This document shows, one piece after another, positions 12,068-23,762 of a stretch of DNA of 64,000 bases. The translations under genes and the position numbers were made by a program. Source of the stretch: Carex sylvatica (taxonomy: Eukaryota > Streptophyta > Magnoliopsida > Poales > Cyperaceae); contig CAXKVR010000124.1 in assembly GCA_964058845.1 (NCBI GenBank), positions 1-64,000 of the forward strand. Reading direction: 5' to 3'. The notes below the pieces were generated by a model, which had not been told where the DNA came from, made no database searches, and saw only the letters and a list, made by a program, of their open reading frames with translations. How positions within the stretch are numbered: the stretch's first letter is position 1; every line of letters starts with the position of its first letter.

Positions 12068-12472
12068 TAGTGGAAAAAATGGCACGGCGGAGCTAGCTCC
12101 GTCACGGAACGACAGGGCACGTGTGTCGGTTACGTGCCATGATCATCTTTAGAAAATTTGACACAGCACACGAAAGATTTAGTCATGCCACGACACGACA
12201 TGTAATCACGCGAGTCATGTATAATTAGGACCGTTAGATCTTAACCAAATGGTGAATCTTGAATAAACTAATTTAATTATGATTAAATGGTCATGCGAGT
12301 CACGGCTTGTTTAGGCACGGTGTGACTCACGTGGCATGACCATTCGCTTGCCATGACCACCCCTTGACATTTTAGTCACGGCACGTGAAAAATTAACTCG
12401 GTCACGACACAACACAAAACCAACGTGTGTTAGTCACGACATGGCACAGCACAACACGCTTTTTCACTCTAT
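12068..12472. mobile_element. MULE-type MITE, CACGTG-rich family
   Basis: A 405-bp element with ends TAGTGGAAAAAATGGCACG and, on the other strand, ATAGAGTGAAAAAGCG. It is flanked by 9-bp repeats GCGTCTATA (12059-12067) and GTGTCTACA (12473-12481), identical at 7 of 9 positions. It interrupts a family-E element. The interior holds many CACG/CGTG steps. Related copies lie inverted at 36276-36690 and 38818-39233. Confidence 0.7.
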
Positions 12473-12721
12473 GTGTCTACATACGAAAATTTTAAATTTT
12501 AAAATTAATTTTGTATAGAGTCAAGTGGTCAAAAATATTCAAAAATGAATACATTAAAATTAATTTATAAATCTTCTATTTTTTATTATTTGATTTTATA
12601 AAGTAAATGAATTTCAACAGTTTAAATTTGCTATTTAAAACCACCTTAATAGATTAATAGATTTTAGAGTGAGTTCACGAAATTTGAAAATCTTAAGAAC
12701 ACTCTAGTTCTCCTGATTCAA

Positions 12722-13040
12722 ACTCAATAGTTGGGTTACTTTAGAAGATCAAATTCACAAGGTGGTAGGTAGCGTAAATCAGATCAGGCGTCACATACTA
12801 TTCGGGCAGACCACTAATCGACGGATTATATTTTATTAAAATTCGTGCTTTCCAAGATTCTTATCAAAATAATTATCTAAAATGTTTGACCATTGCCTGA
12901 GCGGTGACTGAGCCATTGTTAAATTTTCACCTTGATCTTGCTCACCAGCCATAGCATTGTGGGCTTGTGGCGTACTCCGTAATCCGTATGATCGTCCATA
13001 GCTATAAATTATATCCAAATTTAATTGCGCATAACATGTG
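12722..13040. other. Spacer at the truncated end of the copia element
   Basis: Holds a short relic of the 10026-10250 repeat and unidentified sequence. The expected 3' LTR of the neighbouring retrotransposon is not visible here. Confidence 0.4.
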
Positions 13041-16000
13041 CAGTTCTGCAAGTGGATTTTCGTGTATCACAACACCCGGCATAGTCTAAATTTGAATAAC
13101 CGACCGTTTCTAAGTAGTTGGGTCTCCTATACATCAACATGTGATCTTTAGTATCTTGAAGATATCGTAAAACTTTCTTTGCTGCCTTCCAATATTCTAT
13201 TCCAAGATTGCTTGATAACGTCCAAACATTCCTACAGCAAAACTGATATTTGATATTGTACAAGTCTGTGCATACATTAAACTACCCATAATGGAATCAT
13301 AAGGAATATTATTCATTTCTTCCTTTTCTAATTCATTTTTAGGACATTGATTTAAACCAAATTTATTCTCTTTCTGAATCGGTACCTTACCAGCTGAACA
13401 TTTCTCCATCTTAAATCTCTCGAGAATCTTGTTAATATATGTTTTCTGAGATAAATCTAACAAACCTTGTGATCGATCACAAAATATTTCTATTCCTATC
13501 ACATAGTTCGCCTCGCCCATATCTTTCATTTCAAAATTCTTCGAGAGAAATTTTTTGGTGCTTTTCATCATACCAAAATCGTTAGTCGCAAGTAAAATGT
13601 CGTCAACGTATAAAAATAGAAATATTATCTTACTCCCACTGATTTTCAAGTATATACAACGATCAACAATATTTTTCTTAAAATCAAAAGAAGTAATCAC
13701 ATGATTGAACTTGAGATGCCATTATCGTGATGCTTGTTTCAGTCCATATATCGACATTTTTAATTTGCAAACCATATCATTTCTCCCAATTAAAAAACCT
13801 TTGGGCTGATCCATGTAGACTTTCTCTTCGAGTTCTCCATTCAGAAAAATAGTTTTGACATCCATTTGGTGTAACTCAAGATCATAATGAGCCACTAAAG
13901 CCATGATGATACGCAAAGAATCTTTCTTAGAGACAGACGAAAATGTCTCTTTATAATCAAGGCTGTCTTTCTGAGTGAAACCTTTGGCAACCAGTCTAGC
14001 TTTATATCGTTCGATTTTGCCTTTTGAGTCACATTTGATCTTAAAGATCCATTTACATTCAACTCGCTTGAAATCGTGAGGCAATTTGGCGAGATCCCAG
14101 ACTTAATTTTGTTCCATTTATTTTAACTCGTCTTTCATGGCATCAACCCAGTTATTGGATTCTTCACATTCAATAGCTTTCTTGTATGAAACTAGATCAT
14201 CAATTGCAGAATCAATTTTAGATTCTTGTAGATAAACCAAATAATCGTCAGATATAGCCGATCTCCGTTCATGGGTAGACCTTCTTAATGGTATATCATT
14301 TAGTTCAACTACATCATCAATAATGATGTTATCAATCAGAATGTTCTCAGTAGCAGTTGGTTGTTCTGGAACAGTTGGAAGAACTACTTTCGAAACAACA
14401 GACAAATGAACAGTAACTTGTTCTGTAATTTCCTGAAGATCAGAATTACACTAATCAGAACTTCTTGCACTGGCTTCAGCATTCTCGATGAAACGTGCAT
14501 TTTCATATTCAACAATTCTCGTGCCATGATTCGAACAGTAAAATCTGAACCCTTTGGATTTCTCTAGATATCTAATATCTAATAATAAAGAATCCGCTAA
14601 CAGTTCTGAAATCCAATTTCTTTACGTGTGGGTTATACAAACGTACCTCTACAGGGCAACCCCGTACATGTAAATGACGCAAACTATGTTTCATTCCCAT
14701 CCACAGTTCGAAAGGAATCTTTTCTACTGCCTTACTTGGAACCCAGTTTAGTAAATACATGGCGGTCTTAAGTGCATACATTCACAAAGATTTAGGCACA
14801 GTTGAGTGACTGAGCATACTCCGAACCATGTCCATAAGTGTTTTGTTATGACGTTCAGCAACACCATTTTGTTGTAGTGTACCGGGCATAGTGTATTGCG
14901 TACATATACCATGCTTTTCTAAGAATTTAGCAAAGGGTCCAGGATTTTGTCCTAATTCGTCATATCTACTATAAAATTTTACACCGCGATCAGATCGAAT
15001 GATTTTCACTTGTTTTTCTAACTGCCGTTCAACCTAATTTATAAACACCTCAAGTGCATCAATAGATTCTAATTTCTCATTTAGAAGATAAACAAACCCA
15101 TGACGTGAGAAATCATCGATGAAGGTGATGAAATACTTCTCTTTATTAAAAGAGAAAACGTCAAATGGTTCACAAATATCCGTATGAATTATTTCTAGAA
15201 GTTGAGAGCTAGGAGTGGCACCTTTCTTAGTATGTTTTATCTGTTTGTCTTTTATACATTCGATACATACACCTAAGTCAGTAAAATCTAAATTTGAAAG
15301 AACTTCGGACTTCACTAAACGTTGCATTCTTTCTTTGGATATATGACCCAATCTTTTGTGCCACAAGTACACCGACTTTTCATCATTTATATTTCTTTTC
15401 ATTCCAATAGTATTGTTTACGGTAATCAGATATTCTACGTAAGAATTATCTAACTCTAATTTATACAAGCCACCAATCAAATTGTCACAACCAATCATGC
15501 AATTATTTTTATATAAACTAAAGTATTTAGATCTAAATTTAAATACATAGCTACAATCATCCAACTTAGATACAAATAATAAGTTGCGAGAAAATAAAGG
15601 TACATATAGTGTATCATACAAATCAACAATTTTGCCAGAATCTAATATAAATCGGTATATACCGACACCTTCCACTCGTACCTTGTCTTTATTGTCCATA
15701 ATTACATATCTTTCACTTTGTCGACTTTGGCTTGTGGTTTGGATCATAAGAAATCTCTGTAAATTGTTTGAAATATGAGTTGTAGAGCCCGAGTCAATCC
15801 ACCAAGTATTATTAGGAACTTTAATAAAATTTGACTCAAAAGTAATAAAAGTATGAGTCATACCTTTCTTTTCGAACCAAACCTTCCTTTTTCAAACAAT
15901 TCTTCTGAAAGTGACCCATTTTACGACAAAAATGACACTTTTGCTTGTTCTCTTCTTTCTTGAAGCTTGCATTAGAAGACACCTGAAAGGTTTTCTCCTT

Positions 16001-17419
16001 CTTCTTGGTATTAGCTTTCCCTAGTTTAGCATTAGAACCCGACCAGCTTCTAAGTTTGAAAAATGAACAGTGTTAGGTTTCAATTCCTTAAGCCGTGCCT
16101 CTTCCTGAACAAGTTTAATATTCAATTCATTTATGTTCTATTTCTCTTCTTGAGCATTATAATTAATTTGAAAGGGACTATAAACATCATTCGGCAGAGA
16201 GTTCAAAATAAATTGAACTAGAAACCCTTTGTAAATTGTCATTCCCAAACTCTTATGTTTTGCGGAGAGATATGTCATTTCTATGATATGTGCATGCATA
16301 GTGCCGACTACCATCATACTTCATGGTGGTAAGTTTTGTCATAAGCGCACCGGCAAGCTACTTATCGGCTGTCTGTGAGCGTGCCTTGACGTTTGCTAGA
16401 AACTCTTGAGCATTTTCTGTATCCGGAAGAGCAACCTTAATGTTTTCATCAATCGTCATTCGCAAAAGCATAAGACATAATCTATTAGATCATTCCCAGT
16501 CTGCCATAAAAGCCTTATCTTCCTCACTGCTTTCATCAGTTATAGCATCGGGCTTATCAAGTAATAGTGCTATGTCCAAATCCTGTGCACCTAAGTGAAA
16601 TTGGACTTGTTCATTCAATTCGGCAAAGTTAAGACCATTAAAGACTGTCACAGATGATGCATGTGATTGCATCGATACATGTAGATTAACTGTAATTTTT
16701 AAAAGAGAATATAAGAAGATAAAATTAAAACATTAGTTATCTTTCTTTAAAAATAATATACAATAATTTGTAAATCATTTTTTTTTAAAACTTAAATCTT
16801 TAAATAAATAAAAATATATATATATAACTTAACTCAAGAGAAGATCAAGATAGGAGACATAATGCAACAATTTATAAGATTATACTTAATTCTTATAACT
16901 TAAGAGAAATCATATAATAGGAATATTACTATAATACTTTGATTCCTTACGTCTAACTAATCCTTAATCTTCATATTTTAATTTCAGATTTGGAGCAATA
17001 ACTTAATTAATATATCATAACTATCCTTTGAGATTTATTAAGATATACTAAACATAATATTTTACTAGAAAATACTTTAATATGATAATTTTATTGTTTC
17101 AATACATGTTGTTGCCTTTAGATAACCAGCAATTGAGGAATAACGTAAATTATCAACTTAAGTTGTGTAAATTATGAGAACGTAATTAACCGTTGGGCAT
17201 TTCAAAAATCTCATAATTTACTAATTAATTAAATCATTAAATTTAGTATATGACAGATTTTAATATCATATAATCTTAATAAATGATCAATTAATTTTAA
17301 TCTACGATTTATAGAAAATATCATACTTTGATTTATTTAGGGTAAGTACACTTTATTGTCTAGCAATACCGTCATAATTCAAAGTTACCGCAAATTTCAA
17401 TCACAAATCATTAAAAGAA

Positions 17420-17469
<50 letters not shown>
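17420..17469. repeat. (AAT)n microsatellite
   Basis: About 16 uninterrupted AAT units in the untranslated leader of the copia element, between its primer-binding site and gag. Confidence 0.95.
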
Positions 17470-17471
<2 letters not shown>

Positions 17472-17519
17472 TCATAAAACAAGTAACTTATTCGAGAGAT
17501 TATGAATTCCAAAACGAAA

Positions 17520-17531
17520 GCTCTGATACCA
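17520..17531 (-). other. Primer-binding site of the copia element
   Basis: On the minus strand this reads TGGTATCAGAGC, the tRNA-Met-type primer-binding site of many plant copia elements. It marks the 3' edge of the 5' LTR, which extends rightward from about 17533. Confidence 0.8.
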
Positions 17532-17532
17532 C

Positions 17533-17894
17533 ATGTAAGTAGATGTTATCGTGCTCTTACCATGAGTATAACTAATCATCTTTAAAGTTTTGACAGCGGA
17601 ATTAAAAATTATTTAAAGAAAATCAAAGTCTCCACGTGTAAATCAATCAAATAGATTACATACCTTTATCCATAGTAAACTGTAGAACAACACTTGAAAC
17701 ATTTTTCACAAACCGTCAGAAAAACTGTAAAGCGATTTCTCTCCTCTTTCTCTTTCTAAGTAATGACAACTTGTTCTTTTATGAATATCGATGACGAGAT
17801 GATCAACCTTATTGTTAGAATACATATATATAATATATATGTCATTAAAGCAATAATTATAGGGGAGATGAATCTAGAATAGGATGGATAAAGG
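17533..17894 (-). mobile_element. Part of the 5' LTR of the copia element
   Basis: It directly follows the primer-binding site and on the minus strand ends ..TCTACTTACA. The outer LTR boundary cannot be placed because the foldback structure starts at about 17895. A TTTATATAAG sequence on the minus strand near 17977-17986 could be the LTR promoter; if so, the LTR continues into or across the foldback region. Confidence 0.45.
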
Positions 17895-19767
17895 CACTGC
17901 CAGCCAAAGGATCCATTTATCTACGGTCTTGTGCACCCTTTAATCAAAATCTGTTAGTATGCATCCTTTAATGAAGCTTATATAAAGCAGGCCATTTAAA
18001 TTACGCTATTAAAACAGCCCATTAAATTCCGATATTTTTAAAAATACCGAATTAACAAAATCTTTTAATTATAATAATCAAGCCGTGAAAATTTTCCACG
18101 GTTTGGGTTTTTTTTTTCAAAAGAAAATTTTTTAAAATTTTTTGTATTGAAATATTAGAAGTGTTGAATATATTTCTTTGAAAATAGATGAAATATAATA
18201 TAATTTAATTTATTAGAAAGACGGTAACAAATAACCCGATCAATATTTTTTAGGCCGAATTTTTTGCAGCTGTAAGAAAAAATTAATATATTTTATTATG
18301 TGTTATTGGAAAAAAAAAATTCTTAGATTCTGAGTTATTCATCCCGATTCAAAAGTCACTTCTAAGTAATACAGAAAATATTGCGTACATTTAATTTTTA
18401 AAAAGTTGTATCTATTTTTGAAAAAAAAACAAAAATTTTAAGTTATTTAATAATTGTTATTAAAAAGAATTATCAGATACAATTTTTTAGAAATTAAATA
18501 TACTAGAAGGATCACAATACTTTATGTATTACCTAAATGTGACTTTTGAACCGGGATCAATAACTCAAAATTCAAGCATTTTTATTTTTTTACAATAACA
18601 AATAAAGAAATATATTAATTTTTCTTATAGCCGTGAAAAATCCGGCCTGAAAAATTTTGATCCGGTTATTTGTTGCAGTCTTTCTAATAAATTAAATTGT
18701 ATTGTATTCCATCTATTTTCAAAGAAATATATTCAAAATTTCTAATATTTTAATATTTCTAATATTTCTAATATTTCTAATATTTCTAATATTTCAATAC
18801 TAAGAAAAAAATTTATGTTTTGTTAAAAAAAAAAAACCGATTTCAATGAATTCATCCGGTTACATTGAAATCGGTTTTGATTTTTTTTTTCTGGCAAAAC
18901 ATAAATTAAAAAAAAAATGTATTAAAATATTAAAAATGTTGAATATATTTCTTTGAAAATATATGAAATACAATATAATTTGATTTATTAGAAAGACTGC
19001 AACAAATAACCCAATCAATATTTTACAGGCCGAATTTTTTGCGGCTGTAAAAAAAATTAATATATTTCTTTATGTGTTATTAGAAAAAAAATAAAAATGC
19101 TTGGATTCTGAGTTATTGATCCCAGTTCAAAAGTCACTTCTATGTAATACATAAAATATTGTGATCCTTTAGTACATTTAATTTCTAAAAAGTTGTATCT
19201 ATTTTTGAAAAAAAAAAAATTAAGTTATTTAATTATTGTTATTTAAAAAGAATTCTCAAAATATATACAACTTTTTAGAAATTAAATGTACTAAAGGATC
19301 ACAATATTTTCTGTATTACCTAGAAGTGACTTTTGAACCGGGATCAATAACTCAGAATCCAAGCATTTTTTTTTCCAATAACACATAAAGAAATATATTA
19401 ATTTTTTTTACAGCCGCGAAAAATCAGGCCTGAAAAATGTTAATCGAGTTATTTGTTGCAGTCTTTCTAATAAATCAAATTATATTTATTCTATTTATTT
19501 TCAAAAAAATATATTCAATATTTTTAATATTTCAATACAAAAAAAAAAACCTAAACGTGGAAAATTTCCATGGTTTGGAATTAAAATTCCAAGTCTTGAA
19601 AATTTTTCACGGTTTGGACATTTTTATTAAAATAGCTCAAACTTAGTTATTATTATTAAAAGATTTTGCTAATTGAGTAATTTTAAAAATGTCGATATTA
19701 AATTAGGCTTAATGTTTTATTTGGTGCACATAATCATCTTTTCTTACAAATAATTGTACTTGCAGTG
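17895..19767. repeat. Four-arm foldback structure
   Basis: Four homologous arms of roughly 330 bp alternate in orientation: A (about 18130-18440), A' (18460-18790), A (18900-19215), A' (19250-19540). A and A' pair around the centres near 18450 and 19235. Shared landmarks are AGTCACTTCTA(A/T)GTAATAC, ATTGATCC..GTTCAAAAG and GGCCGAATTTTTTGC with their complements. An outer pair of diverged inverted repeats surrounds this, with CCGTGAAAA and AACAAAATCTTTTAAT blocks near 18055-18105 and 19590-19680. It may reach CACTGCCAGCC at 17895 and CACTGCAAG on the other strand at 19767. No target duplication or coding sequence is visible. Confidence 0.7.
18833..18878. repeat. Perfect 16-bp hairpin at the foldback midpoint
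   Basis: AAAACCGATTTCAATG at 18833-18848 is followed 14 bases later by its exact reverse complement at 18863-18878. It lies at the junction between the two large hairpins. Confidence 0.9.
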
Positions 19768-20266
19768 TTGCCTTTTCCTTTGCTCTTTAACCATTTTCTC
19801 TCTCCTAATGTCAAGACTCGGCCAATCTTTGGTGAATCCCCTGTTTTTCAATTATTTTTTATTTTGACAAAAGCCGAGAAGCGTGAGTCTCCCAGTTATA
19901 TTGTTTCAGTTCTCGTGAAAGTTGAAGCACTCTGATTTGATGCGAGCTGAAATTTTCTCCAGTTCACCGTACTGGTGAAATCCATTATTCTCAAATCTCA
20001 AAACGCTTACTTATTTTGGTAAAACCGGGACTTAATAAATGATTATCTCACTTTTGATAGTCTCACGTCTCAACTCTAAACCAGTTTTTATCAGAGGAGA
20101 GATCATTTGACTTGACAATTTTGATAAGATTTTAAATCAATTTAAATAAGATTGAAAAAAAATCTATAATTATATTATTAGACATATAAATAGCTTAATA
20201 AACAAATTTCATACAATTTAAGCATTATATAACCGAAACTTCAAAACACTCAATAAAATATGCATC
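19768..20266. other. Spacer, no gene seen
   Basis: Possibly includes remaining LTR sequence of the copia element; nothing identifiable. Confidence 0.4.
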
Positions 20267-20281
20267 AACTTTCATCATTTT

Positions 20282-20431
20282 CAAGAATTAGCATTTAATT
20301 TAGTGGCAAAGGCACATAGACTCTGATGTGAAAGGTCATGAGTTCAAAGTCATAAAAAAAATATTTTATTGTAATAATACAAAGATATTAAATAGTTGGA
20401 TAACTTAGCCTCCAAACTTTATTAAAAAAAG
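20282..20431 (+). mobile_element. tRNA-derived SINE-like element, copy 1
   Basis: A 150-bp element with an A-box-like TTTAGTGGCAAAGGCAC and, about 35 bp on, a B-box-like GGTCATGAGTTCAAAGTC, ending in an A-rich tail. It is flanked by 15-bp direct repeats (20267-20281 and 20432-20446) identical at 14 of 15 positions. That combination is the structure of a tRNA-derived SINE inserted by target-primed reverse transcription. Confidence 0.6.
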
Positions 20432-20569
20432 AACTCTCATCATTTTTTATAAACATGATACAAAAACTCTCATCATTTTTTATAAACATTATACGTGCAT
20501 CATATATGCCTATAATATTGGATTTCAAAATTCAATTTTTTTTAATAATTATAAAATAAGTGATTGTCA

Positions 20570-20701
20570 TTGAGAATCAGCTTTTAATTTAGTGGTTAAA
20601 ATAAATGTCCTTTGTGTGAGAGGTCGTTGATTTGAAATCTGAATAAAATAATTCTTGGATATTAAATAGTTTGGTAATTTCATGATCTATACTAAAAAAA
20701 T
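20570..20701 (+). mobile_element. tRNA-derived SINE-like element, copy 2
   Basis: A 132-bp relative of the preceding copy, sharing TTTAATTTAGTGG, GAGAGGTC and GATATTAAATAGTT, and ending in an A-rich stretch. A perfect 15-bp direct repeat AATAAGTGATTGTCA lies at 20555-20569 and 20702-20716. Confidence 0.65.
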
Positions 20702-21250
20702 AATAAGTGATTGTCAAGTGATATCTCTTTTATTATTCATTAATTAAGCTTTATGATATATTTCTGTAATTTAATTTTTAAGTTAACTGGGGATATGCTT
20801 TAGTAATTAGTAATGAATAAATTGAATCACCAAAAAATCTAGAGTAGAACTAGGGTGTTTATAAGTTCACCAATTTTCTTTGTGAACTCAACTCTAAAGT
20901 CTACCATATTGACTTAAATAACGAATCCGAACTATCAAAATCCGTCTACCTTACGAGTGATACATTTACATGCAAAAATTTAGAAATTTTAAATTAATTT
21001 TGTATAGAATCAAGTGGTAAAAAAATGTTCAATAAATGAATGTACTAAAATTAATTTATAAACCTTATAATTTTGACCGCTTGACTTTATATTAAATTAA
21101 TTCAAAAATATATTTATTTTTGCACGTAGATACACCACTTATAAGATAGACAGATTTTAACAATTCAAATTTGTCATTTGAAATCAATTCGATAGGTTTT
21201 AGAATTAGTTCACAAAGAGAGTTATGAACTTAAAAAAACATCCTAGTGCT

Positions 21251-22786
21251 TGATAACGCCAAAACATATAGCAAAAATCACTATTTTTTAGTACGAAAAA
21301 TAGTGGAAAAGCGTATGCAAAGTATCCATTTTCTCGAATTATTCACCGTAAACGTATTTTTATGCTATTTTGGCAGGTTTTAGAGAAAGTTGCGAATTTA
21401 GACTGAAAACAGAGAAAAAATGTCATATTTATGGCGATTCTAAAAAAGACGTCAAAATGGGACAGCATATGGAGTATGCAAACACCTCTCACGAAGTGCA
21501 CAACATGCAATATGGTGAAATTCAGTGAAATTCGGCTAAGTACAGTGCCCTACAGTCTCGGGTATGTCGTATGCAGCATAAATGCCTATGCCGCAGGGGC
21601 ACACGGATTGAATCCGTGGACTGTCCAGTTTGAATTAAATCTCAGCCGTTGGACAACAAGCTTCTAGAAAGACGCATTTCCAGATGTGACAGGCCTTGTC
21701 TCGCCTTGAAGTCTAAGTTTAGCGCTCCATATATAGCATTTATGCTATATTTGGCACCCATAATCTCTATGTTCTCCATGACTCTTCACCCCTAGGCTAG
21801 GTTATATAAACCCCTATTATAATAGGAATTGGTGTGCATATTTTAGTTGTGTAAGTCCATAGTTTAGAGCAAAATATTGCGTAAAATATTTGGAGTCGTG
21901 GAGAAGAAGAGGGGTTCGAAGTCCAAGGCATAAGGAGTTTTCTAAGGAAGAGGTGTCTAGGTTCTAGGTAATGTCTTTCTTTTATTACTTCTTTTATTTT
22001 GTCATGGTTTTGAGTAGCTAAGCTTCTCCTCTCTAGAGATAGATGTAATGAATTCTAATTGTTTTTTACTATAATATTTTTTTTTGTCTATTTGAGATTT
22101 AGTTATACTTAGAATGCTATTGAAATATGTCATTGCATACATAGTTCTGTCTACATATGGTCCAGTGTCCTCCACATACCAATAAGTATTATAAGTCATT
22201 GTACCTCGGTGTGAGAGGGGTTACATGTAAGTACTATAAACACTTTGAGTAACGAGGCCTGGCCGCGGTTCAAAGTCTAGGGTTCAAACTCAGTGGGCTC
22301 CCTTAGCAGGATATAGGTTAGATAGCATCTCGAAGTTTAATTAGGAATTTATTTATTACTTGTAATGAATAGGATTTAGGGTTATTACTTAGCGAGTAAT
22401 AGGAGAATATAATTAATTAGATTGGTGTGAGTGGTTTAATTACATTATATCCTGTGATAATCAAAATTGTCCCCCAAAAGCCGACTTTAGAGTCGGAGAA
22501 CCTTTCAAATACGCATATAATCGAACTCAAGTAATCCGTAGGGAATAATAGTACCGGTATGCGGCTCTGCTCTGCGGGGTGATCTATATCGCATACGGTA
22601 GTGACAGAAGGCCGTAGGCGATAATGACAGTGCCGCATATGGGTAAACATGAGTACCATAAATATTGTATTGAGTTAATTAGAATAAATTCGTCCAAAAC
22701 CCTAGAGGCTCCCTAAACTTGATTTAAAACAATTAGCATCTCCACCTATACCATTGCCAGAGTAACCTGTAAAATCATCATGTACC

Positions 22787-22842
<56 letters not shown>

Positions 22843-23032
22843 CGCAATTCAAATAACCCGAAGAATCTAAACTGATATTATTGTTGTTAAATTACTAAGA
22901 TCTATCCATGTGGATCGACACACAACACCACTACACGGTAGGATTATACACTTGTAATCTGACAGAGTAGCATTAGGGTAACTAAGTATATATTTATATA
23001 TACTAAAGTTTAGTAGTCTTATTTAGAGTCAT
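21251..23032. mobile_element. Solo-LTR-like insertion (Ty3/gypsy-like?)
   Basis: It begins TGATAACGCC and is flanked by the 7-bp repeat TAGTGCT (21244-21250, 23033-23039), of which 5 bp may be the true duplication. A promoter-like GTTATATAAACCCC lies near 21800, followed by sequence resembling an LTR R/U5 region, a (TTA)n run, and a GTGGATCGACACACAACACC segment near 22910 that resembles the 3' part of gypsy LTRs. No internal coding domain is present. The 3' end does not finish in CA, so class and exact ends are uncertain. Confidence 0.45.
22788..22840. repeat. (TTA)n microsatellite
   Basis: About 17 uninterrupted TTA units inside the LTR-like insertion. Confidence 0.95.
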
Positions 23033-23051
23033 TAGTGCTGCTAAAAAATAT

Positions 23052-23762
23052 ACATTAATTTAATTATGTGTCAGTTTGAGAACATGGCTTGTTTGTTGCA
23101 ACACTAATCTAAATAATTATATGTGCTCTTATTATAAAAGCAGGATGGAAAAATGTGATAGTCTAAAACAAAAAATTTAAGTGAATACATAGTTTATTTA
23201 TAATTATTTTCAACTACAAACATATTATTAAAATTTTATGAGTGAGAGAGGCAAATAATACCCTCTAGCTTTATTTCAGATCCGCATATAAATGAAGAGT
23301 GAAAAATCCATTCTTCCAAAAAAAAAAAAAAAAAAACAACCGACAAATTTTTTGTTTTAATTTATTTTAAAGCACTGCAAGTCTATAACTACAGGATGCC
23401 TCCGGTAGCTCAAGAGAAAAGAGGCTCCAAGGTGACGTGACGATCTGTGCTGTGGCTTCTCTATTTAAATTAGCAACAAAACAAATACCAACTCTTGCCT
23501 CACATCATCACATATTCACATGTACCTGCTCCATCCAATGCTCCTTTAATTGACCGTTAAACACTTCTGCATTTCTCATTAGTCATTACCCATATCTACT
23601 GCTATAATCGTAGATATATTCTTGTGAAATCCATGTTTAACATTTTTTAACTATCTTTTAAATGGACATAAAATCACTTTGATCTAAAATTGTTGGACCA
23701 TCTAGAAGCTGTGATTTTCTACGTATTTAAAAAATAATAAATAAAATTTACAAAATATAAAA
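23052..23762. other. Spacer, no gene seen
   Basis: A+T-rich DNA with a poly(A) tract near 23319-23336. No ORF or repeat structure recognised. Confidence 0.5.

Larger units (their letters stand above)
10758..12712. mobile_element. Family-E MITE split by several later insertions
   Basis: The left end begins GAGTAGAACTATGATG at 10758 and the right end finishes CACTCTAGTTCTC at 12712. A perfect 9-bp repeat CTGATTCAA flanks them at 10749-10757 and 12713-12721. The element's own sequence is found in pieces (10758-10824, about 11758-11772, 12012-12067, 12473-12712) that read through in the order of intact family-E copies. Three other elements separate the pieces: 10825-11757, 11773-12011 and 12068-12472. 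Confidence 0.75.
13041..17531 (-). pseudogene. Decayed Ty1/copia retrotransposon (gag-pol)
   Basis: The minus strand carries, in copia order, gag fragments (16672-16490), a CCHC zinc knuckle (about 15990-15880, spacing CX2CX4HX4C), the aspartic protease motif WIDSGSTTH (near 15800), the GAG-pre-integrase LWHKRLGH motif (near 15360), and integrase segments ending near 14570. Reverse transcriptase follows with DVKTIFLNG and the active-site YVDDILLA (near 13620), then RNase H, breaking off shortly after DYAGC..RKST near 13065. In-frame stops and frameshifts separate the pieces, so it cannot encode a working polyprotein. A primer-binding site at 17520-17531 places the 5' LTR to its right; the 3' end and 3' LTR are missing. 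Confidence 0.88.
20841..23042. mobile_element. Family-E MITE interrupted by an LTR-like element
   Basis: The left end is AGAGTAGAACTAGGGTG at 20841. The right end, minus strand AGCAGCACTAGGATG, is recovered only by reading across the 21251-23032 insertion. The outer flanks are AAAAAATCT (20832-20840) and AAAAAATAT (23043-23051), 8 of 9 identical. The element's palindromic centre is near 21040. Confidence 0.65.

Noticed and set aside
22241..22300. tRNA-like GGTTCAAA motifs
   Set aside because: No acceptor-stem or anticodon-arm pairing could be drawn around them.
17401..22840. Microsatellite arrays as a CRISPR-like repeat array
   Set aside because: Simple trinucleotide runs without spacers in plant nuclear DNA.
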